NCBI RefSeq assembly: GCF_014898815.1
Contig: NW_026515495.1
Location: forward strand, 682,001-746,000
Origin: Panonychus citri
Lineage: Eukaryota; Arthropoda; Arachnida; Trombidiformes; Tetranychidae
Direction: 5' to 3'
DNA: 64,000 nt
Under the pieces are notes generated by a model. The model was not told the DNA's origin. It searched no databases and saw only the letters and a list, made by a program, of their open reading frames with translations. Below, one piece after another: positions 39,789 through 50,962 of the stretch. The first letter of the stretch is position 1. Every line of letters begins with the position of its first letter. Made by a program: the position numbers and the translations under genes.

Positions 39789-39921
39789 AGAGTTCCGTAT
39801 AAAAAATCTCCGCTAGGAGGCGTTTCCGCGCAAAATAAATAGCATCAATCAATTTGTTACACAATGTTACATATGTGTACAAAGTTTCATCAAAAAAATC
39901 GACTGACCTAATACGGAACTC
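39789..39921. mobile_element. Putative short MITE (GAGTTCCGTAT termini)
   Basis: GAGTTCCGTAT at the left and its reverse complement at the right, with TA just outside at 39787-39788 and 39922-39923. The left terminus carries one extra A. The sister locus at 34.0 kb diverges at this point, consistent with insertion. The short TIR makes this less certain. Confidence 0.5.
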
Positions 39922-40012
39922 TAGCCTTTTCTCCATATTAAATTATGGGAAGCTAAGACCAATTTTTGTTAATTTTGGCCGTTGATTTCAATAACCTTAC
40001 TTTGGATAATGA

Positions 40013-40160
40013 TCGTCAAAGTGTTCAAAGATGTTTATCTTCTTTCGTTCGATTCAAAATCTGTTGAGTACATGGACGAGGTTCGTCAAGTCTTAGTAAT
40101 ATTTTGAAATCGTTATAACACCGAATTTCTTCTCATCATTATCAACAATTTCTTCAACTC
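40013..40160 (+). pseudogene. Receptor C-terminal relic
   Basis: GTCAAAGTGTTCAAAGATG to TGGACGAGGTTCG matches the end of exon 1. About 25 bp later, TTATAACACCGAATTTCTTC matches the middle of the final exon. The same degenerate arrangement recurs at 48.48-48.60 kb, so it was duplicated after it broke. Confidence 0.7.
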
Positions 40161-41238
40161 GTCAAGTCTTTTGACTTTTAAAACTTTCATATTTTCTGTT
40201 TCTTTTTTCTTTCCATATAAACTTATTCTTAATGTTTATAAATTTGCGAGATCTAATTCCGAGATAATTATCGTTCTTTATTTATTTATAATAATAAATA
40301 AATTCAATATCATTCTACAGGGCAATTCAGCTAACTTGTTGGTTTTCTTTTCACGATTACTCCAAAACTACATGGCCAATAGGGTCCATATTTCGTCTAT
40401 GGAAGTTTGACCGATACTCAGCTAGCTCCACCTCCAACCATTAATGCGCATTTTATCAAAGGACATATTTAGTATTTAATATGCGCAACTTAATCTTAAA
40501 CCCACGTATTACGAATCGTTTTGCTTCGACTCGATAAAGTGAAGATGAATATAAATCGTTGAGAAAAAAATTGAAGTACACTAGATAGATACCATCGTAA
40601 AGTTATACTAAAATTCGTGATCTTCCAACTTCTTTAACATTGCTCTTGTCTCATTCAATTAATTCGCCTTAAGTGTTTGATTGATAATATTCTTGCGCCA
40701 TCAGTTCTAGTCTCCTATCAACATAACATTCATTACTTTATGACCAGCTTTTCGGTAAGTAAAACAGCGTAAGTTAATTTCATCACAATTCAAGATAAAA
40801 TAAATTCTATAATTCTGAGTGAAGCTATTGTGAAGTATTTGTACCAGATACTATAGCTCTGATATTTTTAATTCATTTAAAGTTGATGCACATCATAAAT
40901 AATAAATAACATGACGGTGTTCACTCGAAATGGAACATGATTGTTACCTTATTAGATGTCAATACTAAAAATTATTCGACATTATATTTTTTATTCAGTC
41001 TTTAAGGTTGCGTCTCAATGTCTTTTCTGGCCCTTCCGTTCAATAGACATCTACAATCTACAATTTGTATTATCATTTGCAATAGCTATAGGGGCAATAT
41101 TAAAGTAAACACGTACTCACATTTAGATCAACGGATATTTTTTGAGACGATAGTCGTCCAAATCCTAAGCCTCTACAGTATTTTGGAACAGCTCATTCGA
41201 TTTCGATAAAGTAGGTGTTTGAAACAAATTCGCCTACA
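40161..41238. other. Intergenic region inside the receptor island
   Basis: No gene. One isolated terminus of MITE family 3 (CAGGGCAATTCAGCTA) occurs at about 40319, without a recognisable partner end. The first 150 bp parallels 48.60-48.75 kb. Confidence 0.5.
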
Positions 41239-41614
41239 AATAATAATAATAATGAAAATTCAGTTGAAAATGACGCTGAAGAATCGCCTGATCATTCTGG
41301 TGAATCAGAAACCTTTGACCACTCATCATCCCATGAAAGTCTGGATCCCTATGGAATTAATCAAAGTACCGTTACAAGTATCACTCAACTTTTGTGTAAA
41401 AGTAACAAGGAACACAAATAACCTGATCAAAAATGGATAACAATCTTTATGATTAACTAATAATCTTTTAACGATGAACAGAATCTCTCAATTGTCACAA
41501 ACTTATGGACCAATTTATTATCAGAATCATTTTTTTTCTGGGAAATTAAATATCACTCATGAAAAATTTATATAAATACTTATTGATACAATTCACTGGA
41601 ATTTAGTTGCTACT
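41239..41614 (+). pseudogene. Duplicate of the bestrophin last exon and 3' flank
   Basis: Reads [20 protein letters not shown] and then [11 protein letters not shown] up to KEHK and TAA at 41419-41421, with only a few substitutions from 20821-20999. It continues about 190 bp into the bestrophin 3' flank. There is no splice acceptor or upstream bestrophin sequence. The low divergence indicates a recent copy or one under gene conversion. Confidence 0.88.
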
Positions 41615-41624
41615 GCTACTTGAA

Positions 41625-41813
41625 CAGTCGTGAAAAATGAATTTCGAATGGTTTTTAAAAATTCGCGCAGGTAGTGACTAAAATCAACAGATTAAACAAT
41701 CAAGATAAGAAAATCATCTAAGTCTTATAACTGATGATAAAGATTATCAATTGATTTAGTAGCTAAGTTGCATGAATGAGCAAAAACCATTCGAAACTCA
41801 TTTTTCACGACTG
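41625..41813. mobile_element. MITE family 1, copy 2 (inverted relative to copy 1)
   Basis: 189 bp with CAGTCGTGAAAAATGA at the left end and CATTTTTCACGACTG at the right. The interior is the reverse complement of the 35895 copy. TA follows on the right; the left neighbour is AA, so the left junction is altered. It sits exactly where the bestrophin-flank homology stops. Confidence 0.8.
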
Positions 41814-41849
41814 TATATTGATAGATTCTACGTTCTTTTTGTGTTTTTG

Positions 41850-42340
41850 ATTAGAGATGTACCCAGATTTCGTGTTGATGATTTGAAGGCAATTGTTTTC
41901 TTTTCTCCCTTAACGTTAATGATTAAACCCAAAGTTATCATTAAATCAGTTCACTTATCATTAAATCACGAAAAACAATCATGTATAATGACGTATACAT
42001 ATTGATAGATTCCACGTTCTTTTTGTGTTTTTTTTGTATTAAATAAAACTTTTTCTTCAAGAATATTGTATATTAATTGTTACTTTTTAATCAACATGAT
42101 CAGACTTAATTGTTTGTTACAAAGTGAATCATAAATCACGTTTACAATGACAATCAAGTAAACAGATCTTGCATTCAAAGTGTAACATTTAAATTTTCCC
42201 ATTAATGTCTCATGATTAACTTCAAACAAGAGTTTGATTTCTGATGAAAACAAATACATTTAAGATAAGCTAAATTAGATCAACACATTTATGAAGCAAA
42301 TCAAAGTTAATTTGTGCTTATTTTAACTAAAAACACTTAA
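41850..42340 (-). repeat. Segmental duplication R, inverted copy
   Basis: Reverse complement of 57.48-57.99 kb and 47.24-47.72 kb. It contains an open frame at one end that is conserved in the three copies (IKPKVIIKS in all), but the copies show indels typical of non-coding sequence. Confidence 0.7.
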
Positions 42341-43500
42341 AAATAATTAAGACTTATTGATAAACTCAATACTCGATTTCCATTGATTATGATTGAGTCA
42401 ATTAAATTATGATTAGCCAAATGCAGCCAATGAAGCCATGAGTCGAAGAAATTGTCACTGATGAGACGAAGCTTAGTGTAAAACGATCAAGAGAGATGAG
42501 CAGATTTTATATTGGTCTGGCGAATGTTTGCCGCAAATCAAAGCCATTTTGTGGTTATTTTAACTAAAAACACTCAACATTAGTTAAGAAGGAAGAAGAT
42601 TCCTAAACTTTTGAATCAATCTATTCGGACAAAGATTAAACTTGGGCTTGATTTTCAAAATAAAATATTGGGCCAATTAGAACAATTTTCGTCTAATTAT
42701 TAGTGACAGTCTTACCTATGCAAATGATTCTTCGATCGTTTAAATTATTGACTAAAATGATTACGATTGATTACGACACTTGCAAACACTCCAACAGCCA
42801 CTTGACACGAATAATAGGAAATAATAGGCTTTGTTTCATTTCCAATCTCGGTGATAAATTTTGCTGTTAAACTTATTCAGCAGTTGAGGAAAGGGAGCAC
42901 AGACAAAATATTTGTATTTAACTGACGATATAGAAAATAATTCAGTAAACTTCAATAAACTGTATACACACTTGCGAATAATTCAATAATGATGAAAGAG
43001 AAGCCAACAATTTACAATTATTCATATCTATTAAATTTACTTTGGTTTCTCAACTCATTTATTTATATCATTCATCATCGTAATTCAGTCAAAACAAATA
43101 GATTCAAGATTTGAAGGTCTGATCCAGCATATTATGAAATCTTCAAAAGAACTTGATATCTTTTCTGGAACTTTTAGAAAAATAAACATGGTTAAGATTT
43201 AATCCAGTTCACCAGCTTGATATTATTTACTGATAACTATTGATACATTTCATTATTATCATGATATCAAATTCACCAAATCTAATAGCTTAATAAAACT
43301 AGAAAATGTTAGTTTAATTTGATCTTCATGTCGGGTGGATCACATGAATATAACATAACTTATCCTTATATCCTTAGAAATTTACGAGATTATAATTGAA
43401 ATTTTTCAAGGCTAGACATAATTGTCATTTCATTGAATTCTTTAGTTTAATATTGCCAGGAGAAGCTATTAGTATATGTTTATCACCATGGTGAATTATA
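42341..43500. other. Intergenic region with inverted segmental duplication
   Basis: 42.95-43.50 kb is an inverted copy of 48.76-49.40 kb. The copy here lacks MITE 49137-49229 but is followed by MITE 43501-43807; each is absent from the partner. No gene. Confidence 0.6.
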
Positions 43501-43807
43501 CAGGGCAATTCAGCTACTTTTACCGATGTTTTTTGCGATTTTCTCAGCAATTAAAAGTCGTAGAGACACGAGACTTGATTGGTATGAGTTTGAGCGATAC
43601 TTGTTTGTCATATCAAAAGATCAAGGTCATTCAGGTCATCGGTAAAATAACACGTTTCAAGGTCAACTGAAGGTGCTACAGTTATTCTTCACATTTTTTA
43701 ACCCTGAAAAATGAGTTTAGAGATCCTTGCTGTCACAGATCTGGAGATATTACAGTTTAATTGAATAACTGCTAAAAAACATCGGTAAAAGTAGCTGAAT
43801 TGCCCTG
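43501..43807. mobile_element. MITE family 3, copy 1 (CAGGGCAATTCAGCTA termini)
   Basis: 307 bp with about 34 bp terminal inverted repeats CAGGGCAATTCAGCTACTTT and onward. TA is at 43499-43500 and 43808-43809. The inverted paralogous site near 48757 shows one TA and no element. Confidence 0.87.
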
Positions 43808-43809
43808 TA

Positions 43810-44246
43810 TGTCCGTAAGCTCAACTTTTCTACTTTCAGCTGACTTTTTTCGGCTGACGATTCGTGGCTATTTAGGAAAATGATCTAATTAAATTGATTA
43901 ATCAATTAATTAAACAATCTAAGATTATTTGACCCCTTATGGGCATAGCGGGTACATGATAGTCTACATTTAACAATGTAATAAAAGTTATTAGCGAAAG
44001 ACGGGGCTAATCAGCTGTCGACAGCTAGCATTACAGTGTAATGATTACACTAATTGTGTGATAGTTTGATTGTCTCAGGCCCTCCGGGCCTTCCTTTGTC
44101 CATAGTGACCCTTAATAGTGAAAACCTAACCTAACCTAATTTAAACAAACACAATTGATTGAGAAATTAAGTTAATTTCCATATGTAGCTGTAATCTTAA
44201 GCCGAAAATAAGTCAGCTGAAAGTAGAAAAGTTGAGCTTACGGACA
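43810..44246. mobile_element. MITE family 4 (TGTCCGTAAGCTC termini), abutting family 3
   Basis: 437 bp with about 46 bp terminal inverted repeats TGTCCGTAAGCTCAACTTTT and onward, ending in TA at 44247-44248. Its left TA (43808-43809) is also the right TA of the adjoining element. Inside are CCTAACCTAACCTAA (about 44125-44139), the palindrome AGCTGTCGACAGCT near 44012, and a GC-rich hairpin GGCCCTCCGGGCC near 44080. There is no coding frame. Confidence 0.82.
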
Positions 44247-44596
44247 TATCTTGAGGCTTATCGTTAGTTGTTATTTGCTGATTAAAAGACAATGAGAAAA
44301 GGTGCCAAAGTCAATTAATATTATTAATGAATAAAATTATTGAAGATTAATGAATTGAAACAAATCAATTGATGTGATGATGCATTAGTAATGATTGATT
44401 GATTGACCTGTTGAAATTGTTGACTTGAAATGTTTTATTTGACTTAGATGATGTTTTCGTTTAGAAGATTTAGTCAACGACTGTATTGAAATATAATAAT
44501 ATTAGACAAATTGGATAAATTGTCAATCAATCGAATCTCTAGCAACACTTGATTTCCATTGTTTACACGACTTCAAATGTTTTTGGGATTTTCCAG

Positions 44597-44606
44597 TATA
44601 AAAAGG
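44597..44606 (+). promoter_or_regulatory. TATA box of the small secreted protein gene
   Basis: TATAAAAAGG, 90 bp before the ATG at 44696. Transcription would begin around 44627-44632 and leave a 65 bp leader. Confidence 0.6.
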
Positions 44607-44695
44607 ATCACACTGGCAAAGCATTTTCATCGTGATAAAGTTATTACCAGATTATCAAGACAAACTAAATCGTTATATTAATATTAATTGTTAAA

Positions 44696-44998
44696 ATGAA
44701 TTCATTCTCTATTTTCATAGTTTTTACTGTTTTGATTGTTTCAACCCTTGGTCGCAGTCAACAAGGACAAGGAGCTCAAGTTGCCTTTAACACTCAACGA
44801 GGTTCTGGTGTTTCAGGAGGTCAAGGTGGCCAACAAGGCTCACTTGGTAGTTTCGGAGGTTCACAAGGAAGCCAAAAAGGAGGGTCTGGTAGTAAACAAA
44901 GTTCACAAGGCGTTCAAAGTGGTTCACAAGGAAGCCAAAAAGGTTCACAAGAAGTAAAAAATGGATGGGATAGTCTATCATATCTAAGTGGTTGGTAA
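44696..44998 (+). CDS. Small secreted Gly/Gln/Ser-rich protein
   Basis: 100 aa. Residues 1-20 are a clear signal peptide (MNSFSIFIVFTVLIVSTLGR). The rest is 75 residues of imperfect GSQGSQKG / GGQGGQQG repeats ending NGWDSLSYLSGW. Composition resembles secreted structural, silk or adhesive proteins of mites, but nothing identifies it specifically and I assign no function. The TAA is followed in the same frame by AQSGLNGKQGEFRFYC and a second stop. This continues the composition, so an ancestral protein may have been longer. A TATA box precedes it, and AATAAA lies near 45149 and 45166. It is the only non-receptor gene with an intact start in the island. Confidence 0.7.
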   Translation: MNSFSIFIVFTVLIVSTLGRSQQGQGAQVAFNTQRGSGVSGGQGGQQGSLGSFGGSQGSQKGGSGSKQSSQGVQSGSQGSQKGSQEVKNGWDSLSYLSGW

Positions 44999-45912
44999 GC
45001 TCAAAGTGGACTCAATGGCAAACAAGGTGAATTCAGATTCTACTGTTGAATTATGTGTTAATCAATTAACTGATGAAGAAACTTATTCTGACTATGAAAT
45101 TAATTCTATTAAAATTTAACTAAGTTCTAAATTATAAAAATATGATCAAATAAACTCTCATTTCAATAAAAAAAAACAATTTAGTGGCTAATGGTATGTG
45201 GGCCTATTCATGAGCTTCGAAGCATGTGTATTATTGTTCAAAATACCCGACAAAGTTCAGGAAAAGAAATAAAAATCTCTGAAAGAACTCAAATGGAAGT
45301 GATTGGTGAATGAGATTTTATTTCATCACAGGACTATGATAATCATTCATTCAAATCAAGTATTACTGATTCCAGAACTTAAACAGAATTTATCTTCATT
45401 TTCAACCATAACAAGCAACGGTTATTTGCTGATCGTGACTTTTATATTCTAATTATTGATCAGCTTCACAATCTCAATTTAGCTTGTTAAAATTCAATTT
45501 CAGCGTTTTAATCAGAAACTTCAACTGCCATGAGGATTTAAAATTTCAGCATCACATTTATGAAGATACAGTTTCCATGAAGGCTTAACCAAAAGGCTCA
45601 AAATTTCTGTTGAGTTTCAACTTCTTAACGAATATTGTTACAGAGTCGGACAGAACTTTATAATAATGTTGTTCAAGTAATACGAAAAATAAAAGACAAC
45701 AATTAATTGATATCTTTTTTTATTTCGATGAAAGTTCACAATGATTGATTGCTAATCGCCTAAATGACCAATGTAATAATTTTACTTTCAATACATATTG
45801 AAATGATGGATTGTCTAAATGACCTTTTTCCTGATCGTTATTCGTTGATAAATTTGTGCATTTATTAAACATAATCATATCGAATTTATTTAGTTCGTAT
45901 AATTAATTCATA
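44999..45912. other. Intergenic region upstream of receptor G
   Basis: 3' region of the small secreted protein gene to about 45.18 kb, then sequence homologous to 37.70-38.23 kb, the flank upstream of receptor G and pseudogene F. Confidence 0.55.
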
Positions 45913-47091
45913 ATGGTTCTATCGATAATTCAAATTTTGAAAAATTATATTAAAGCTTCTGAACCTACCAATTTAATCTCAAAGTCAATTCTGAGAAAAG
46001 GTCTAGTCTACCAATTCCTTCATCTCGTTCTTTCATTCGGATTATTGATTAAAGGAACGATAGGAACTTACAAGAATATTAATCATTTAATCTTTGCAAA
46101 AAATATACCAAAATCGGCCGTTTATCAGTCTATTGCATATTCACTATATGTATTCGTTATTGGTCTATCGTGTGGACTTTTATTATTTACTCGAAAAAAC
46201 TACCAAAAGTTTATGGATTGTCAACGGGATTTGGTTAATGATCACAAAGAGATGTCTGATGAGTACACTTATAAACAGAGACGAAGATCACTTTTTGTTA
46301 TTCTATTGCTTGTAATCCTTGAATTTGCCATCGATATTACACGAAAACCGACATATTTTCACTTTGGAATAACGAGAAGCATTTTCTCAGAAGTTACAAA
46401 AGTGATAATACTCATCTTATCGCGAAGCGCTTTCATAAACTATCTATACTTTATTGTCGAAAACTGTATCATATTGGAATCAATTTTCGCCGTAATATCC
46501 TATCGCCTTAATTTACTGATTCAGAGAAAATGTATTTCATTGGAAAACCCAAGGCTTCAGTATAACGCGATTAAATCGATTCGTTTAAATTATCTGAAAG
46601 GTTTAGAGGCAATAACAATAATCGATGGGACCATGATTATCGTAATATTTGGTTTCTACACATTCGCAGTTGCCAATTGTTTACTCGTTTTTAGTAACCT
46701 TTTCTCAATAGAGCACACGACTTATGGACTGATTTATATCCTCGCCATATTCACCAAACAAATGGCTTTCGTCTCATTGATCACCTATCATCTGATTCGT
46801 GTTAATAGATCTGCAGTTGGAGTATTCAACGATGTTTATCTTCTTTCGTTCGATTCGAAATCTGTCGAGTACACGGACGAGGTTCGTTAGGTCTCATGAA
46901 CATTTTGCAAATGCTATAAAGTTTTTATTTTCTTTTTCCTCTTTTAGATAAACTTATTCTTATTGAGAATTAATCGTCAAGATATTGGATTCTCTTTCGC
47001 TCGTTTAATTGTTATTACACCAAATTTCGTCTCATCATTAGCAACAATTTCCCTTACTCTTGGATTAGCCTTGGCAACAGCATTCAATTGA
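45913..47091 (+). CDS. Gustatory-receptor-like chemoreceptor G
   Basis: Exons 45913-46881 and 46948-47091, 370 aa, with a 66 bp intron. Starts MVLSIIQILKNYIKASEPTN. Characteristic parts are ITRKPTYFHFGITRS, FIVENCIILESIFAVISYRL, FGFYTFAVANCLLVFSNLFS and NRSAVGVFNDVYLLSFDSKS; the final exon ends ATAFN and TGA. It is the parent type of the broken copies at 38232, 48239 and 56863, so this subfamily is the most actively duplicating and decaying one here. Confidence 0.84.
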
Positions 47092-47830
47092 TCATCATAT
47101 TCAAGATCAATTATCTTTAATTTAACTTGAACATTTCCAATGTTCATCTCAATATAAAATCTCATCGTTTCAATCAGCAATTTTTAACTGTCAATAGCCA
47201 TGAAGACATGATACCAATGTAAACCAGTAAATCTTAATTATTGTTGTGTTTGTAGTTAAAATAACCACAAATTGACTTTAATATTCTTCATAAATGTGTT
47301 GATCTGATTTAGCTTATCTTAATTGTATTTGTTTTCATAATTAATCAAACTCTTGATGAAAGTTAATCATAAGACATTAAACGATTTATTCAACGTGATT
47401 TATGATTCACTTTATATCAAACAATTAAGTCTGATGATGTTGATTAAAAAGTAACAATCAATACAATATTCTTGAAGAAAAAGTTTTATTTACAAAAAAA
47501 ACACAAAAAGATAACTTGAAATCTATTAATATGTATACGTCATTGCACATGATTGTTTTTCGTTTGCATTACTTATCGTTTGTAATGATAAGTGAATTGA
47601 TTTAATGATAACTTTGGGTTTAATCATTAACGTAAAGGGAGAAAAGAAAACAATTAACTTCAAGTCATCAGCACGAAATCTGATCACATCTCTAATCAGA
47701 TCTTTGAGGTGGTTGATAATCATTTGAAATCAATTAATGATGTTTGTGGTTGATGATTATGATTTTTGATGAGATTTGTGATTGAGATCCACTTGTTTGA
47801 TCTCATAAATGATGTTTGGTCTATCTGGAA
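47092..47830 (+). repeat. Segmental duplication R, copy beside receptor G
   Basis: The 3' flank of gene G, nearly identical to 57.32-58.11 kb, with partial copies at 38.56-38.77 kb and, inverted, at 41.85-42.34 kb. It holds a - strand open frame at 47526-47723 that is not credible as a gene (see rejected items). Confidence 0.75.
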
Positions 47831-48238
47831 AAATAAGATTATTATCAAAGAGTGAAGAAGATGAGACTCCAGCCAAAATAAGAAATTTTAAGCTAAGTGC
47901 TCAGTTTTGTACATAGTGATTGCCCATAATTTTAGTAACAACTTGGCCCGTGGTATAAGATAAACAATAATAACACAAGATTTAATTTTAAATTCGCAGG
48001 TAAAGTTAATAAAATTAAAATTTAGCTGGAGCGAAAACTAGCTGGAAGTTTCCTCAGAAAAAGAGAAGTTGGAAAATATTTGAATCAGATGGCGATGATT
48101 ACACTTTTTCAATAGCAAGAAAAACTTGCTCTTTTCATCGTTTTTGATAAATTTTAATTTAATTTAATTATTAATTAATTTTATATACAATTCAAGGTAT
48201 AACAAGATATAGAGTTGCAAGAAAAGATAATTTTAATA
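47831..48238. other. Unassigned AT-rich stretch
   Basis: About 400 bp after the duplicated flank ends. I see no gene, repeat end or element terminus in it. Confidence 0.5.
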
Positions 48239-48597
48239 ACAACAATCGACGAGACTATGACTATCGTAATATTTGGTTTCTACACATTCGCAGTTTCGCC
48301 AATTGTTTATTCTTTTCTAGTAATCTTTTCTCATTAGAACAAATGATTTAAGGACTGATTTATATTCTCGCCATATTCACCAAACAAATGGCTTTCGTTT
48401 CATTAATCACCTATCATCTTATTCGTGTTAATAGATCTGGAGTTGGAGTATTCAACGACGTTTATCTTCTTTCGTTCGACTCAAAATCTGTCGAGTATAT
48501 AGACGAGGTTCGTTAGGTCTCATGAACATTTTCAAATTGTTATAACACCGAATTTCTTCTCATCATTAGTAACAATTTCCTTTACTCGTCAAGTCTC
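48239..48597 (+). pseudogene. Gustatory-receptor-like pseudogene H (G type, 3' part)
   Basis: Covers TM5 to the end of exon 1 (GAGACTATGACTATCGTAAT to ATAGACGAG at 48507). It has an extra two bases at GCAGTTTCGCCAATTG, an in-frame TAA in ATGATTTAAGGACTG and Gly for Ala in NRSGVGVF. A remnant of the final exon (TTATAACACCGAATTTC and onward) follows at 48539-48597 without a splice acceptor. The 5' half is missing. Confidence 0.85.
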
Positions 48598-49459
48598 ATG
48601 AACATTTAAAACTTTCAAAATATTTTCCGTTTCTTTTTTCTTTGCTGATAAACTTATTGTTAATGTACATAAATTGGCAAGAACTATTTCCAAAATAATT
48701 ATCGTTCTCTGTTTATTAATAATAATAAATAAATAAATAAATTCAATATAATTCTATAATTCACCATGGTGATAAACATATACTAATAGCTTCTCCTGGC
48801 AATATTAAACTAAAGAATTTAATGAAATGACAATTATGTCTAGCCTTGAAAAGTTTCAGTTATAATCTCGTAAACTTCTAAGGATATATGTTATATTCAT
48901 GTGATCCCAAGATCAAATTAAACTAACATTTTCTAGTTTTATTAAGCTATTAGACTTGGTGAATTTGATATCATGATCATAATGAAATGTATCAATAGTC
49001 ATCAGTAAATAATATCAAGCTGATAAATTGGATGAAATCTTAACCATGTTTATTCTTCTAAAAGTTTCAGAAAAGATCTCAAGTTCTTTTGAAGATTTAA
49101 TGATATGCTGGATTAGACCTCCAAATCTTGAATCTACAGGGCTATTCAGCTATTTTCGCCGATGTTTTTTGCGATTTTCTCATTTTCGATTGCGCTCATT
49201 ACACTGGCAAAAATAGCTGAATAGCCCTGTATTTGTTTTGACTGAATGACGATAACGAATGATATAAATAAATGAGTTGAGAAACCAAAGTAAATTTAAT
49301 AGAAATGAATAATTTACTAGTAAATTGTTGGCTTCTCGCTTATCATTCTTGAATTATTCGCAAGTGTGTATTGTTGAAGTTCCTGAATTCTATATCTTCA
49401 TTTGAATACAGATACTTGGTCTTTGCTCCTTTTCCTCAACTGGTTAGGTTGACAAAGTT
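48598..49459. other. Intergenic region: inverted duplication partner
   Basis: 48.76-49.40 kb is the reverse complement of 42.95-43.50 kb apart from the MITE at 49137-49229. No gene. Confidence 0.6.
49137..49229. mobile_element. MITE family 3, copy 2 (93 bp internally deleted)
   Basis: Terminal inverted repeats CAGGGCTATTCAGCTATTTT with TA at 49135-49136 and 49230-49231. The empty site is preserved in the inverted paralogue near 43097 (CAAAACAAATAGATTCAAG). It shares its termini and the GATGTTTTTTGCGATTTTCTC segment with the 307 bp copy. Confidence 0.87.
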
Positions 49460-49568
49460 AACCAACTTTTTTTTTGCTCGTCTATTTGTTTTAACACCAA
49501 ATTTCGTCACATCTTTAGCGACAAATTCTCTAACTCTTGGATTAGCTTTGTCTACATCATTCGACTAA
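49460..49568 (+). pseudogene. Relic of a D-type receptor final exon
   Basis: TTGCTCGTCTATTTGTTTTA to ACATCATTCGACTAATAA corresponds to the second half of the final exon of gene D, with substitutions (ATNSLTLGLALSTSFD). Its acceptor side is lost. Downstream sequence equals the flank of gene D, interrupted by the next element. Confidence 0.75.
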
Positions 49569-49631
49569 TAATGACCTTCCAATTCTAAAACTCATCGAAT
49601 CTTAAATTTAGCTATTCACATGATAAATATA

Positions 49632-50262
49632 TTAGGTATGTGCATATGAAATGGCACTTTCGAAGAAAATTTTTTTCTTTTGATGATAATTCGAGAACCA
49701 GTCAGTATATTGAGATATTTTTTATTCACTAAATAGATAAGACTCCAATGAATGAAATGTTATTAAATTTAATTAAGAAAAAAATTATTAATTCAATTAG
49801 AATTAATTTTTAAAAATATGGAAAATTCGCGAAACTTTCGGGTACACTTTTCATTGATCGGAAAATGGCCTTAGTCCGAAAAATTCAATTGGTTTTTTCG
49901 ATTTTTATGTTTTTTATATTTTTTCTTTCGATTGATCTAAAAATCATGATTCTATCCCTCAGCATAGTAAAATAATAATTAATTGAAAATTACCTTTTTT
50001 CATCATTTTTTTGATACCTTTTATCAATTAACAAGGGGGTCTATGAGAATTTTTATAAAAAAAGGTGTTAATTAGGAAAAAGTGATGAAAAAAAGGTTAC
50101 TGTCAATTAATCATTATTTTGTTATTTCCTGAATAGAATTGTGATATTAGCATCAATCGAAAGAGAAAAGTACAAAAAATCGAAAAAAACATCTGGTTCT
50201 CTAATTATAAATAAAAGAAAAAAATTTTCTAAAAAAGTGCCATTTCATATGCACATACCTAA
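49632..50262. mobile_element. Foldback/MITE family 5 (TTAGGTATGTGCATATG termini)
   Basis: 631 bp with TIR TTAGGTATGTGCATATGAAA at each end and TA at 49630-49631 and 50263-50264. Much of the interior is also loosely palindromic around about 50040, so the whole can fold into a hairpin. No transposase frame. Confidence 0.85.
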
Positions 50263-50269
50263 TACAACC

Positions 50270-50859
50270 AAAGACTGAGTTTGCAACCACTTTTTAAATC
50301 ATTCACGCTGTTAATGATAATCAAGTGGAGTGATTTGATGTCTAATCAGTTGACCATTTTAAGACTAACCTAGTTAAATGAGTGTACAAACTCACTATCA
50401 TATCTCTGGGCTAACTTGATATCTCATTGATTATATTGCACTGCGTGAATGATTTAAAAACTGGTTGCAAACTCAAAGTTTTTGGCTGTTAAAGATCTGA
50501 ACTGTAACAATCAAAATATTAATCGTTACTCAGCATCAAATAAAAGATCTTCGTGTTAATGAAGTCAACAAGTTGGACTTTTTAAACGTGCATAATACTA
50601 GACTCACAAAACTGACCAATAAAACCTTCGAACAATCAAATTATTTGATTGATATATTATTACTTAACCGATAAACCACAAAAATCAATTATAAATGTTT
50701 AGACATTAATCAATTTTTTCCATGCCCATAAATGATAGTAACTAACTCTACTTATCATGAGTTTATTGTTGTTGAGGATAAGCACCACAATTGTCTGAGT
50801 GATCAACGGTATAATCTGAATTTAATCAATTGGAATTAAGTATTATAATAATCGGAATA
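50270..50859 (+). repeat. Duplicate of the receptor E upstream flank
   Basis: Parallels 35.66-36.37 kb up to the ATG but lacks MITE 35895-36096 (compare CATAATACTAGACTCACAAA with the interrupted sequence near 35870-36115). Confidence 0.75.
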
Positions 50860-50962
50860 ATGGTTCTATCGCTAATTGAAATCGTGAAAAATTTTCTCGA
50901 CTCTTCTCAGCCTACGAATATGTATGTTTGTCCATGAACTGTTTGTATGTAAGAAAATAATA

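Noticed and set aside
49371..49568. A 65-codon open frame ending in a receptor-like C-terminus
   Set aside because: Only the last 36 codons match a receptor final exon; the rest is unrelated. Annotated as a relic instead.
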